Assembly (NCBI GenBank): GCA_905178155.1
Contig: CAJINV010000005.1
Span: forward strand, 3,044,833 to 3,108,832
Length of the DNA: 64,000 nt
Source of the DNA: Amoebophrya sp. A120
Lineage: Eukaryota > Sar > Dinophyceae > Syndiniales > Amoebophryaceae
Reading direction: 5' to 3'
Shown one piece after another: positions 33,001-48,000 of this stretch. Position 1 is the stretch's first letter; each line of letters begins with the position of its first letter. Made by a program: the position numbers and the translations under genes. The notes beneath the pieces are model-generated. The model saw only the letters and a program-made list of their open reading frames with translations, did not search any database and was not told the DNA's origin.

Positions 33001-36000
33001 GAGAAGCAAACGTTCCAGCAGTTGCAGCAGAGGCAGAAGCAGCACAGAAGGTGGCGCAAGATCAGCAAGATTTCCTTTTTACAAATTGATCAAGAACCTC
33101 CCCCTCCGGGGTACGCGAGCTGGACGGAGTTTTACAACGAGGTCCTGATGAAATCTGGGAAACCGAAACTGAACTGCCCGATCTGCCCAAAGCCGCCGCC
33201 GAAACCGCAACCAAAAGTGCGGGTGAGTGTGAAACCGCCGCCCGGGCAGCCGAAACCGAACTGGGAAATGCGGATGAAGACGATGCCCCACGTGCAGCCG
33301 GAACAGAAGTACCTGGAGGAAAACATCCCGGAGTTTCTGCCCCGCACCCCGAAGCACAATGTCGTGCCCGCGCACGTGCAGTTTGTGGTGCAGACTCCTC
33401 TGCATCTCCAGTCCTGGATTTCCTTCACCGACCAAAACGAAACCATGTGGACGGACTTGCGGCAGTGTATGAACAGCAAACTCCGGAAGGCGGACTTCGT
33501 GAATCCGCTTCTCGATATGTTCCCGTACACGCAGTTTTTGCAAATAGTCAAAGAAAACCAGTGGTCGGTGGAGCTCGCCCCCCCGGTGAAGCACGTCCCG
33601 CCCGCACCGCAACCGCCGGTGTGCTGTCAGTTCACGAAAAAATTCGGAAAATGCCTGAAGAAAGCTGCCGCACTGATTGTGTACAACCCAGATTTGCAGC
33701 TGCCGTGTAAATCCCGGAGTCCGAAAGACGCAGAGGAGATGCAGCGGTGTCTATTCCTGCCCGGTCTGAATGTCACAGTGAAAGACGTGGACGACGCGCT
33801 GCACATTGAATTTCTCAAGGAACAGTACCGACGGCTGTTACGGCACGCCGGGTTTCGCAACAAATACGTCAACGACATCGTCGCGCACCTGGGCCACCCG
33901 TTGAAGCGCAATCTCCCGGTCCCGATGGAGGTGATGCCGCGGAAGCCGCAGATGAAGTACCGCGTGAACGAGGATTACATACCCATCCAGGTAAAGTCCG
34001 CTACTTTGCAATTCAACATCACGAACGGCTACGTGATCGACAACTCGAAGCTGTTCGCGAAGGTTGGCTTTCCGAATTTAAAGGCGAACGGACGGGACTT
34101 GCCGATCAGCGAGAATCTGCGGTACGTGCTACGAGAACGGTACAAAACGCTGGACACGCTGAATCACGCACTGTCCTTCGACGGGGCGAGCGATTGCACG
34201 GTGACGGCGAATTATCCAGGAAAAAAACTGTGTAAGTGTAACTTTGTAGGAAGAGCAGCATCACAAACTCGTTTTGCATTACAAACAGCGAAAACCTGTC
34301 ATGCGCCGCTAGCACGTGGAAACACGTGTGAAAGTAGCCTATGACACACATGCAGCATGACAAGTGTAACAGTTTTGTATTTTCTGCATCACAGAGTTAC
34401 ACCTACACAGCTTTTTTCTTGCATACGAATCCGCCTGGACAAATCGAGGAGTACGCCTTGAACTTGACGGAGCAGTTGCATGCGACGAAGAACACCCTGT
34501 TAAATTTCATGCAGAGTAAGAGGCAGACGAGGAGTGAAGCGGCAAGCTCGCACCAGGAAGTCAGTTTGGGACAAAACTCGGTGGTGTGGAGCAATGGGGA
34601 GATGGTGGTGGACAGTTCTGGCTTGGATGAAAATGAAGACGAAAAAGAAAAATCCACTGGGACTATCCTCCTACAAGATGTTGACAGTAACGTCAAGCCT
34701 GCCCCAGCCGCTGCGTCGAAAGAACTACAGGTTCATCATGGACGACACCACCAGCATCCCAGCGCCCTGTTGCTCGAGAAGGGCCGTGAATTCCAAAACC
34801 CGCCCGCACCAGCTGCACAAGGTAATACAACTATTTCCGCTACGACGCAAGGCGCGGCGGGGAAGGCGCAGGCGCTGTCCGGGGTGAAGATTCTGAACCA
34901 AATCCCGGACTTCCCCTCGAACCAGACGAAGGTTTCGCTGTCAGAAATGTTCAACAGGCTCGGCATGGTGGAGACGAAGTCGTTCGATTTGCTCGCGTTA
35001 GCGGTGGAGAAACGACTGCGGCAACGGCGAGTGATCGGCGGCGCGGGCCTGCACTGGGTCATGGCCCGGAAGTTTTACGACGCGTTGTTTGAGGCGCCGT
35101 CTGCGCCGCGGAAGGAGGCGCCACGGCCGTTAGGGCCGCAGAATTTGCGAGGAATGGCGAATCTGAAAATCTCGATGCACGCTATAACCCGCTCAGGTGT
35201 TACAATCTCAAATAACGTTACAATAGAATACGAAAATCTGTGATGCAAGAGTGCGTGATCTATCCAACTCTCGTAGGATTGCGCATGACAAGTTCCGGAG
35301 CCCCAAACCGCACTACAAAAATCTGGCGAAATTTGTGTTGCAAAAGGTGGAACGCTGCGCGAGTCTGTCATGCTCATCATGCAACACAAGTTCTAGATTC
35401 TATTGTAACGCTTGAGATTGTAACACCTGAGCAGGTTATACACGCGAATCTCGAAGACCTGTACCGTGCGATCGACTTGGCCAGCGAGGCGGAGTATCCA
35501 GTGCAAATATGTCTGGGTCTGGAACATTCCGAGACTTTTCATGCAGTTTTTCCAAGCTCCGCCAAGTCTGGAATGCAGGGCCTAGCATCACAGGATCTGC
35601 AGCCCCTTGGTGATGCCTGTTCTGCATGAGAAATGCCCTCTCAGCATGGCCAGAAGTGGGCACCTTTTGCAAGTCACGCAACACAGATTTTTGTATGATC
35701 CGCAACACGCATCACAGGTTCGCACCCTTCCAGACCCAGACATATTTGCAGTGCATACGGAGGCGGTGGTGGAGGACTTCGGGTTTAGCGAAGACTATCG
35801 ACGTGCGATGCAGAACGCGCTGTACCGCGGGGCCGGGTTCTACCCGTCGAATCCGGGCGACCAGCAGATCATGCTGCAGGCGGGGATCAAGTCCTCCTGG
35901 ACCATGAAGATGGCGCGGGACTATTTTTTCAAGCGGGGTAGGCAGCGCCAAGCGTTGCAATTCCTCGGAATCACCGCCGACTGTGCGTCGCTGATCATCA

Positions 36001-39000
36001 CCACGCTGTGCTTCAGCGAAATCATCGGCAAGTGGAACATCATTCCCACGTGCGTCGGCGAGGAAGAGGCACTGGATACCGCTTTGCAAAAGTGGCAACT
36101 GCGCCGGAACGCGACGGAAGAAGATGCGCTGGACAAGTTCAACGAGGGGTTTCGCGCTCTGGTGGAATTTCTCCCCGCGAGTTACGAGAATCTGGAAAAG
36201 GCGCTGGACAAGCACATCTCTGTGCAGGAGTTGCTTCGCGACGTCGGCTTCGTCGACCACCCGGAGTTCCGCGGTCTAGCCGGCAAGCCGGGGTTTGTCG
36301 GGTTCGTCGGCGCGTACGCCTACCGGTTGCGAAGCAGGGCTTTGCAGTACCGGTTGAACCAGTACAGTAGGCAATTGTTGGAGGATAAAGAGATCCTTGC
36401 CAGAGGCGGTTTGGGCCGACCGAAATTCCTTCCCGCGTTTCAGAAACTCGGGCTCCCCGGGTCCTTGGGGTCCACGGTCGGGAACTTCGTCAGTGTTTTG
36501 GAGAAGAAGTATGACCACTTGGAAATCTTGAAAGTGGCGGGGTTAGTCCCCATCGGGATCGGCATGGAGCGGAACTTCAGCAACTATTTGAACGAAGCGC
36601 TGGAGTATCCGGAGGTGAAACTGGAGGAAACCTTGTCCCGGGAGCCGAACTTGTCCATCACGCTGGATCAAAAGGGTCTGCTGTACGACCGCTTGGGCTT
36701 GATCTCCGCGGAGACGACGAGAAAAGACTTGTTGGACCGCGTGGACCTCTTCTCCAAGTACTTCGAAACGATGCGGAACTGCGGTGCGGTATCATTTGTA
36801 AAAACGTCCCCACACCAGAGTTGTGATGCAGATTTGCAATGACAGGAACATTTGTAATGCGCATCTCCAGCATGAGAGGCGTTTCTAGTCGTGTTTTGGG
36901 ATTTGTAATCCTCTAACCAGGATAAGCAGATGGATTTGTGATGCGTTTGTCCTTGCTAACCTGCACTACACTACGGACTGCAACTTGTGATGCGCCGTGA
37001 GTCGAAAACTTCTCCGGTTTGTGTTGCGAAGTCCCCAGGTTGACCTTGGGGAGATGGGGACGTCGTTACTCAGGATACGCGGATCTGGCGCAGAACGGGC
37101 TCTACTGGCTGAAGGGCTTCAGCAAGTACTTCGCGGACCCGGACACGATGGGCCCGAAGCCCGTGAATTTCCCCTTCGGCTCCCCCCTGATGGCGTGTAC
37201 GGGGATCTTCACGGTGAAGACAGATTGGAACACTTTCTACGAGAAGCTGCACACGCGGGTCGTGCGGGAAAATGTTTTGACAAGCACCAGACTTGAGCCA
37301 CAAAAAGTGAAAATCATGGCCGATATCCTCCAAACGGGGTCGGACTTGGATTTGCAGCAGCGGATCATTGACACCACGAAAAACACGACGATTCCTCTCG
37401 GGAAGTATGTGCACTTGAATTGCTTCTTGAAGAACGATATCAAATGTAAAAATGTCTGGGTCTGGAAGAATGCAACTTGTGATGCTACATTTGGATTCCA
37501 AAAAAATCTGTATTGCATGAGTAGCAAAGGGAATGCAATTTCTGCTACGCTGAGAAGACATTTGTCATGCGGAATAGGCATCAAGAAGCCCTCAGGAAAT
37601 CTGTATTGCTAGGGTATGCATCGCAGACATCATGGCTCATGCAAAACGTGCATGACAACTGTCAGAATCTTCCAGACCCAGACATTTTTACATTTGATAA
37701 ACGAGCGAATCGACATGAACACGACGATAACCGACGCGCGGCGGGTCATGGCACTGAAAACCTACCAGTACGACGTGCTCCGCTACCACGGCTGCGACCC
37801 ATTTTACGCGGAGCGGTTGATTCGACAGTTATCGGTGGATCTCTGGGACCACCCGGACATGCGGATCGCGCAACCGGTTTCCACCCCACAGAAGGAGTTT
37901 TTGAAAAGACTCCTCCAGGAGAAAACCGGGGAGGCGCCGGAACTTCCGGAGCAGGTGACGCTGTCCGAACTGGTCGACCGCGTGGAGTGGAAGGCGAAGG
38001 TGCTGCGCTCTCTCTACATATCGCAAGAAAAAACTGTTTCACTGTAAACTTGTAATGCAGAAAATGTATCTGAGAAGTATGTGTCTTGCTACACATGCAA
38101 GACAATGGATTTTTAGTTGTGTTTTCCCTTAGGAATCGCGCATGGCAAATTTTCTCTGTGATGTAGAAACTTGTGACGCAAAACTTGCAAAATCCTTACA
38201 GTGAAACACTTTTTTCGTGCGATACTACATCCTCGGCTTTCGGTTCGTCCGGGTGCCGGAAATCGCCAAAAAGTTGTTTACCGGGGAGAGAAGAAACCCC
38301 TTACCCTACTTCGACGAGCACGAGCCGATCTATTTGTCCCTGGAGTTGGGCCGGAAGTCCATGCTCGGCACGTTCCGGTCGAAAGTGAGACAACACGCGA
38401 GACGGGTGGACGTACTTTTAAACGCCGGTTTACCAGAGGATTACGCGAGCACGCTAGCCGTAGCGATGTTCGATAAGTTACCCACAGAACTTCCCATTCC
38501 CAAACCGCCCTCACAAGCGGAGACCGATATTCTGTGCTCTCTAGGTGTGGATTATTTGAAGCAAAATGTGTCGGGTTTGGTGAACGCGAGTGACCGGAAG
38601 GAGTACGAGCTGCAAGTTCTGAAAAACATCGGGTTCAACTGCAGCTACGCGCACACCATGTCCCGCGCCCTAGACGACGCCCCCGGGCACGGGTGTTCGG
38701 CCTCGAAGTTTCAGGGGGCGGAGCCGATCACCGAGCCGGCCAGCGGGTGCGAGAACCGGAACGCGCTACAGCAACTGGGGATGAAAACGACGAGTACTTG
38801 GGGAGAATTGTACAAGGTTTTGAAAAACAAGACGCCCGACATGCTGGCGAACCAGGGTTTCGGTTTTGACCTCGACTTCATCACGGCGATCCACGAGAAG
38901 CTGCTGGTGATGCCCAAGGAATGCTTTTCCGACGAGGCTTTGGACGAAATGGTCACGTCGAGAACCAGGACAAGCTTGCTGCAGAAGTTCGCGGACAGGA

Positions 39001-42000
39001 GAGAATCAAAATTTTTGCGGAAAGAACGCAAAAATCTACACCAGCTGCGAGGGAGAAGTTACGAATCGGAAGGATTTCAGCAGCGGCAACTCCCGAATTC
39101 GCAAAACAAGTCGGACATCGTCGGGTATCAGGTGGCCATTGTCCCGGTCTACAAGTACTTGAAGGGCAAGGCGATCCAGCCGCTCACGCCCTCGCAAGCC
39201 CAGGCCATGGCGAACAAGGCGGTTGGGAGCACCCTCGCCTTGAAGCCCGTGGCTTGCCGGCGGGGGAAGGATGATTTGCCCTTGACCTCTTGGCCGTTGC
39301 CGCGAGCGGGTTACGGGTGCATGAACTTAGAGGCGCTGTCGCGGATGCGGGCGGTTTCCGATCCGGCGCAAATCACGCTCGCGTGGTTCGCGGGGGTGAT
39401 CGACAAGGTGATCGAGCTATCAAATGCAAAAATGTCTGGGTCTGGAAACTTGTAATGCTGCGTTGGGAATAGTGAATGCTCTGTAATGCACGGGCAAGCA
39501 TGAGAAATATTTGCGCTTCTTTGTGTTGCGTTTTTCGCATGACAAACTGCGTTTTTGCATGACAGGCGAAGGACTCTCTTCTTGGACACGCATCACAAAC
39601 TTTTTGGTCGTGCCAGACAGGCATGAAAAATCTCAAAATCTTCCAGACCCAAACATTTTTACACTTGATACCGCGCTCGCCTTAGTCACCCGGACTGCGG
39701 ACGAGTTGAAGCAGGAAAAGATCCCGCCCGTCGCCGACCCCGAGGGCAGCAGAGACGCAGGGGCGCTGGTTTCCCTGCGATGTAACCCGAGGGACGCAAC
39801 GTTGCAAAACTTGGTGGACGGGCTCGGGAAATGGTTCCCCGGGCCGCCACCCCCGCCGTGTGTGCAGACGACAACAGTGCCGCCGTTTGTCCCGCGAGAA
39901 TACAAACGGTTCATCTCGCAGTGCGAGTTCACGACAGAGTACGTGGAAAATCAGATCTTCAAAAAGTACCTCCCGAGAGTGGACGACTACCCCGATAAGG
40001 GGATTTTATTGCCGGAAAGATTCCAGGACCGACTCGCCTTCCCTGCTTGCTTCGGCCTGGATTTCAACATCTCGGCTCCGGGTGTGAACATTTCGCTGAA
40101 AAGGTTGGAAAAGCAGGTGCAGCAAAACACGACCGTCATGCTCTACCGGCACGTCCTCCGCGATTTCGGCTACACGAAGGTTTTCGCGGAAACTCTAGCC
40201 TTCGCGGTGATCTACGGCACCACGAATTTTCCCTGGATGAAGGACTGGCCGAAGCTGCCGAAGTTGGTGCAGGGCGCGTGTCCGGTGGAGAACGGCACGA
40301 AAACGTCGGCCGAGAACCCTCTGAATGTGACGTTGACCACTTTGCCGGACGTGGTGGAGCGCATGACGGTGTACCACGAGTTATTGCGGAACGCGGGATT
40401 CTGCGACACGTATACCACGATGCTGTTGAAAGCGGTGAATTTGAACACGGATCCTGCGGAGGTCTTACCTCTGCCGATCTTCACTGAGGAGGACAGGCAA
40501 AATGCCACGTTGATGCCGACGGCCGGGACGTCGAAAACCTTGCTGTTAACAGTGTTGAAATCGAAATCCACGGAGGAGAAGGAGGTTGAGGAACTGGAAA
40601 GGGAGAGACGGGATGGAAAAACCGCATTACTGCAACTCTCCGCATCCTATCGTCGCAATAAACGGTTCGAAGCGGAAGAATTGGAATTCCAGCCGCAAAA
40701 CCCCTCGGCCACGACCAAATTTACGCCCAAGCCGAAGAACGAGACGGAGATCGACTTCTGCCGCGCGACGACCGTTGCTCTGCGGCTGAAACTCGGGTTG
40801 GATGCGACGGCGACGGTCGGGAAATTGGTCACTTGGTTGGAGTTGAAGGGCAAAATGATAGAGAGCGTGAATCAGCTCATCAGTTCCGGACCCATTTTCA
40901 AGCGGCAATTGATCAACGCTTTGGCCATGACGGAGACCCAGCCGTCCAAACCGCTGCCGGAGTTGCCACCGCAGTGCCAGGATTGGATTCCGCTGGAAAA
41001 TCTGGGCGTTCCGGTGAAGGAAGCTTACTTTGTCGATAAAAACTACGACTACACCATAAGAGATCTCGGCCGAGTATCAAAATGAAAAATCCCCCCACCC
41101 CATACTCAGACTAGAAATTTGTGATGCAGATTTGTGGTCACAAATCAGCTTTGTCATGCTAGAAGGGAAAAGGTGCGGACTGTAGTGCTCGTTGGCGTGG
41201 GGAAGCCTTGCATCTTCAGCATGACAGGGGGCAGCTGGAAGTGGGAAACAGCGTGACAAATTGCCTGCAAACGAGGCCGCAGCTGCGTCTCTTGGCCTTC
41301 TAGCATTACAAGTCGATTTGTGTACTCAAATACAGCATCACAAATTTCGTTTCCAATATGGGGTGGGGGGATTTTTCATTTTGATGCCGAGCCCTGCGCG
41401 ACCACAGTGTTACTAGTTCAGTGCTGGGGAAGAAGGGCTTTGGCTTCTCCGAAGAGTTTGGGCTCAACATCGCGAGCCAGTTGCACAACAGTACTTGCAG
41501 CTTTGACAAGATCGAAAAGCCGAAGGAACTGTGTAAAAATATGAAAGGATTGCGGGAATTGAGGCTTCTCCCCAGTGCTACTCTGTGCCAACTCGGAGAT
41601 AGACTACAAACTCTGGTTGAGGAGGGCAGGACTATTGAACAGGTTTTAGGCGTTTTACCCCTGGAAGTGCGCGATGTGCAGCTGTCCCTGCGCAGCAGCA
41701 CGTTCAACCGGAACTTTCAGTTTCCGATCAACAGTTTGACAAAGCCAATTTTGACCAAGCTTGGGTTTCAGGACCTAGACGTGCAGAGCCGGGTGATCGA
41801 AGTTTCCAAGGTGGTCAACAAAACGGAGACCGTCCGGCTGTACAGGAGGCTCTTAACCGTGAACGGGATCGACCGGGGTTACGCGGACGTGTTACTCCCG
41901 CTTCTGCTGTTCGACTTGACCAGTGTAGCAAATTTGAACAACGGCTTACCCCTCCCGCCACCCAACACCGCTTTGTACGCGCAGAACACCGCGGCGCTTT

Positions 42001-45000
42001 TCCGGCTCGGGCTGTCCGGGCAATCCAAAATTTTGGACTTGAAAAACGCCTTGGACTTGCGGATCAACAGATTGATTTTCCTGTCTTCCATATCCCACGA
42101 AAAAACTGTTTCACTGTGATGGTTTTGCAAGATCCACGATCACAAGTTTGCTACACATGATACAGAAAATTTGCCATGCGTGCTTCCCAAGGGAAATCAC
42201 GCTTAAAAATCCAAAGCCTTGCAGGTGTAGCAACCAAGACAAATAGTTCTGTGTATACACTCTGTGCATCACAAGTTCACAGTGAAACACTTCTTTCTTG
42301 CGATATTCCAACAGCGACTACCCGGGCCGGGGGAAAATCGGGTTAGACGCCGGGTACGTAAGGAAACTGACAAAAGACTACGAATTCGCTCTCGAACAGC
42401 CGGACGAGAAACTCCCCGAGGGCTGTGGGCGGGAGGATATATTGACTTTACGGGACGTGATCCACGTGAATCCAACCTTCGGCACGAGGAAGGATTTGAT
42501 CGCAGAAACCGAGAAGCTCATGGCGATTTCGACGACGACAACCACCCCGTGCCCCGAAGTGCTATCAAATGCAAATATGTCTGGGTCTGGAAGAATGCAA
42601 ACTTCTCATGCATATTTTCCATGCCCCATGAGGTTTGGAATGCAGGACCTAGCATGACAGGTTCTGCGACGTCCCTATCATGCCTATCCTGCATGACAAA
42701 CTGCTTCTAAACTTGTTCAAAACTGGACAGCTTTTGGTAGTCATGCAACACAAATTATTGCACGATCCAGACTTAGCATGACAAGTTCGCATCCTCCCAG
42801 GCCCAGACATATTTGCAATGCATAAGTGTGGGACCCGTACAACGATACGCTGATGGACTGGCCGGGGGAATTGAACGCGACCTGCATCAAAGCCTTAGTT
42901 ATGGAGTGCAAATATGTCTGGGTCTGGAAGAATTGAAAGTCTATCATGCTCTGCTAGCATGACTCCAAAGTCTGCCATGCTCGTTACCCAAAAGCCCTTT
43001 TTTCTGTCATGCCGAAGCGCGGTTTGTCATGCAGAATACGCAACACCTAGCTAGTCAGAAACTTGTCATGCTGAGCCATCACTTGAGGCGTCCTCAACAC
43101 TCGCCAACAAGCATCACAAGTTTCCAGACCCAGACAATTTTACAGTTGATATCAGTCGAGGCTGTCCGGACGAGCGACCCGGCGGCGCCGGTCCCTCTCG
43201 TTTGCGAAAACGAACTGCCGAGGGAAAACTGGGGTTTGTATGCGGACGACGATTCCGGGACGTCGTTGGCGCAGTTGAACGGAAATGACGATCCGATCAC
43301 GGTGGGACTGGTCAAGGACTATTTGGACCGGAAAATCGCGCAGAAAGCAATTTTGAGGTCGATCTTCGACGACCCGACCTGTGCGGACTACTTGAAACAA
43401 CTCGGCGGGGCGTTACATTCCGAGAACATCGAAGTTGGGTACAACAAGATCCTCGGAAAAAACGACACGATGCCAATACCGAAACTGCTCCCCGATCCCT
43501 TCAACATGGGCAAGTTGCAGCAACTGAGACTGTTGATCCGAGACGTGAACAATCCGAAAAATGGCGGCGTGCCGACGGTGCAGAACTTCACGGCGGTGAT
43601 TCAGCGCTGGGTCGACTTGGAAAAGGTGATCCGGGATGGCGGTGTGAGTGGGGTGATCGAATCGCGAAATAACGTCGACTGCGTCCGCGAGTTGGCGAAT
43701 TTCACGATGGACGGGGAGTTGCTAGCGGCCGACGTCGTGATCCCCATGTACTGGATGGAAAGTTGCGGCGGGCCGCTGGAAAACATGGGCTTTTTCAAGA
43801 TTCAGACTGCTGCTGGACCCTCGCTAGCGGAGATGGTCGGCCAGGTGTTTGGGAAGGAAAAGGGACGAATGGGTGCTGTTGACGGAATAAATTCAGACGC
43901 TGGTCGTGTTGAAGAGCAAGCATCTGGACGAGCAGTGGCGTTGCTACAGGACGAACAAGAATACGACCTCCATGTGCGGCCTCCTGAAGAAATAAAGACT
44001 GCTCGTGCTCCTCCTTCTACCGTGACCTTGCAGGAGGGAGCAGCTCTTCTCCCTGTAATTACAGATGATCATCAAAGCCGCACGTCGGTAACTGGCCTCG
44101 AAACAAGCAAAACCCTGACGAGGAGAGAAGTTGCAACTACTTCGACAGATGAAGAACTTCTACACACTGCTCTCGAGAAAACCGATGTCTCTAAAACTGG
44201 TGAAAACAATTGCGAGTGCGACGAGGAGCAGAAGCAGCAACTTTTAGAAGAAAAGCAGAAACAAGAAAGCGGTAAGCAAGACCCCAAGATCGTCGTGAAT
44301 ATCTGTCCGTGCAAGATTTACCCGATCAAGAAACCGGTGAAGAAGTTTGACAGCTCGGCCTTCGGAAAACTCTCCGCGTCGACCGGGTTGGTTCCCAAGG
44401 GGCTACCTTTGTCCGGTTCCTACAATCCAGGGTCTTTGAACACGGCGATCCCGGTTTTTCCCGCGCTGAAAGACGTGTGGCTGCCGATAAAACAGGTGAC
44501 CATTTATCTGAACAACAAAGTGTCGCAGAGAGACAGCCTTCAACGCCTCCAGTTCACCGAAACCTACACCAACGAGCTGGCGAAGGCCCTGCAATTCGCC
44601 GATACGAAGCCGAACGACCCGATGCCGCTGCCGACCCCGAGGGACACCTTCACCTTGGAGCGGTTGAAGAAAATGAAGCTTTACCCGCAGATGGCTATCA
44701 AATGTAAAAATGTCTGGGTCTGGAAGAATGCGCGATTTGTCATGCTGATCTGGCATGGCCCTTAAATCTGTATTGCGTGGCCACAGACAGCCTCTCTTGC
44801 CTGTCATGCAAAAACGCAGTTTCTCATGCGGAATAAGCAGCACAGAAGCACGAAGCAACTTGTCATGCTTGGCGGCGCATTACAGTGCATTTGTTATTGA
44901 CTGACTTGCGTCACAAGTTTCCAGACCCAGACATTTCTGCATTTCATAATGGTCACGATCAAGCAATTCGCCACGCAAACGCAGCGGTTCTTCGAGATTT

Positions 45001-48000
45001 TGGACATTTTGGCGGACGGCGGCGTGAAGAACAACATCGCGGATTTCAAACTGGACCTTTGCCAAGACGAGCTGGCGATGGCGATTTTGTCGGGGGACAA
45101 GGAGGCCGCTATCCCGAATGTTTGCAAGCAAAACAAGATCGTCCGGCGGTGGTGCAGCAGTGGTTTATCTGCGAACAAAGACCAGAAGATCGGGCCGATC
45201 GCGTACTACTTGATGCAGAAGATGAAGCAGAAAAAAGTTTTGCTGACTTTGAACTTTCCCTCTCAATACGCAAAAGTCCTCTCCGAGCAATTGATGCAGG
45301 AGCAACTCACCCCGACGGCGTTGCTGCCGCCTCCCGATATCGTCCATTTTGCGGTTTCCGTGCAGATTCTGAAGCAGATGCGGTTGGAGCAAGGGTTTGT
45401 GAACCCGTTGATCCTGAAACCGTTGCTCGTGATCGACTTCGTGAATAGGGTCAAGGAGCTGGTCGACTTGTACGCGATCTTCGACGACGCACTGGTGGTG
45501 GACATGGATTGCAAGAAGGATTTGGGCCTCGCGATTACGGCTGGAGCAATGAAAAATTCTCAACCACCGGCGAGTTGCTCGAAGTTTGTCATTCCGATGC
45601 AGTTTTGGGATGTCAAAGACGTCCGGGAGCTCGGGAAATATTTCTACCAGCGGATCCCGATTCGGAAAGCGGTGATCCGGCTCGGATTCACAAATTCCTA
45701 CACGAAAGAACTGCTGCAAGGAATCCATGGCCGAGCGAAATTCCGAGTACCGACGAAAGCGGAGGTGGAAGATTTCCGTCTGGCGGAAAAGATCGGGTTG
45801 AACGAACAGAACGACTCCCCCGAGCGGTTTGTGGAGCGATTCGGCTACGCCATGGCCCTGCAGGGGGTTTTGTCCGACGGCTTGATCCGGGATGTTTGCG
45901 ACTTGGATCTTCCCTTCCCGTGCGCCGACAAGGTGGTTCTCATGGTCCTCGGGGAAAATCCTGATTTGTCGATCCCGGCGGAGTGTTCGGCGGACGTGAC
46001 GCCGGCCTTCCGGGAGAATTACTGCTTGCTACCCACGAGTAAAGCGGGGGAGGTGGTCTCCTGGTTGGAGGGGAAAATCTTGGCGAAAAGGGCGTTAGAC
46101 GGGCTGAAGATCACGAACGGAAAGATCCGGGAGCGGCTGGCCGCGGCTTTGCATTTAGACGTCGCGCAAGCGGAGGCAAAAATCCCGCCACAGGTTTTGC
46201 AAGTCTCCAAGAAGTTTTCGGCGTTGAATTTAGGGAACGCCACGTTCGCGGAGTACGCGAAGGGGATGTCGCAATTCGGGCGGCAGATTGAGGTGATGAT
46301 CCACGCGGGGTGGACGCGACCCGGCGCTTTATTCCTCGCCGACCACATGCAGGGCGCTTTACCGGGCGCCACCGTGACCGATGCGGTGCTGGCAGACACG
46401 AATTTCCGAAAGCCGTCCGATCCGTCGAAGGTCCAAGGCCCTTTGTGGAAGCAGGCGTGGTTCATGCTGGGGATCCGGGAGAACGGGGATTTGTCAGAAA
46501 TCGTCGACGCGATCGAGCGGAAGTCGAAGCAGTACGAAATGCTGGGTGAACCTGCCTTCCAAAACGAATATGGCCGGTCGCTGAGAAGATTCGTCCTGGA
46601 AACCCCCCGAACGGATAACAACGAGGACATCGTGATTCCGAAGCCGAAGGAGAAGAAGGACATCCTGACGCTCCGCGCGCTATCCCTGTCTCCGACCGCA
46701 ACCTTGAAAGACTTGGCGAACGCGTTGGAGCGGAAGTGGCGGCAGAGGGAGGCGTTGTTCTCCGTCGGGTTCACCTGCCCGTATGCGCGGCTCATGTACA
46801 ACACGCTGGATATGGATGTGTCAGGATTGAAATCGACAAAGTTGAAATAACTTGTAATGCATAAAATGCGATACAAAAAGTGACTCTATTGCAGAGGACG
46901 CACGGGCGGCAGATTCTAGTCCTGGTAAGGGTCAAAAGTTGGACTGCTGACTAGCATGACAGAAGGCAGCTCTTTTGCCCTAAACCGCATGACAGACTCG
47001 CTTCCAGGACCGGGAAAATTTGTCATGCACCGACTACAGACTGTAGGTCTAAGCGGTATCCGTTTTATGCATGACAAATTATTTCAATTTCAACTTTGAC
47101 GATTTCAATCCTGACACTCCCATACTGGAGGATGTCTGTCTCGGCTCCGCCGCCACCGGCACCGCACCCGCAAAGACGAACAACCAAGACTACACTAGCG
47201 ATAAGGTCGATTCCGCCACGGTTTTCGGGCTATCATCTGGCGCGAAATTTCCGTCGAAACTTCAAGACGTCATTCTGCTGGACCGACTCCCGCTGCAGAA
47301 AAACACGACCGCGCAACAACTCGCCGGGTTTTTAGACACAAACGGCGGCTTTTACGACGCGATCACGCACATCAACTTGACACCGAGTTACACGAAAACG
47401 CTGTTTGAAACTTTGCTGCGAAGTTACGCGGAGTCGCCGCAGCAAAGGATCCCGTTGATCACCTCGAAAGAGGATCAGCAGGCGTTATCCCTGATCGGTG
47501 TCTCCCCGAGTTCCACGCTCCAGAAGCTCGCCGCCGTTTTATCCCGGATCTACTGGTGGCGCTCGGCGCTGGAGCGGCATCTGCCGCTCGCTTTCGCGAA
47601 AACGGTAGAGGATGTGTTGGTGAAGCGGGCCTTGGGAAATCCCTTGGACTCGGTCCCTGTGCCCGCCGTGAAGTCCGAGGCGGAGCGGATCATGCAGAAG
47701 GTTTTCAAAGTCGACATCGCCGCAGCGCGGGCTGCTGGAGGAGCCGGAACAAGTGCAAATCAGCCAAGTTCATCTACTTCTCTGGCGAACATCGGCGCGA
47801 ACGGCGAGTTAGTACAACAGCAACAACATGGGGGGCCACGGATTCCGGATGCGGGGGAGAACTCTGCGACCTTGCAGGGGCTGATCAGGGAGTTGGAGTG
47901 GAAGTGGTGGCAAAGAGTCGCCTTAGCGAAGCTCGATTTCGACTGCGAGTACCGGATATCCTGTGCAAAAGTATCGTACTCGTATTGCAATCATGCATTA

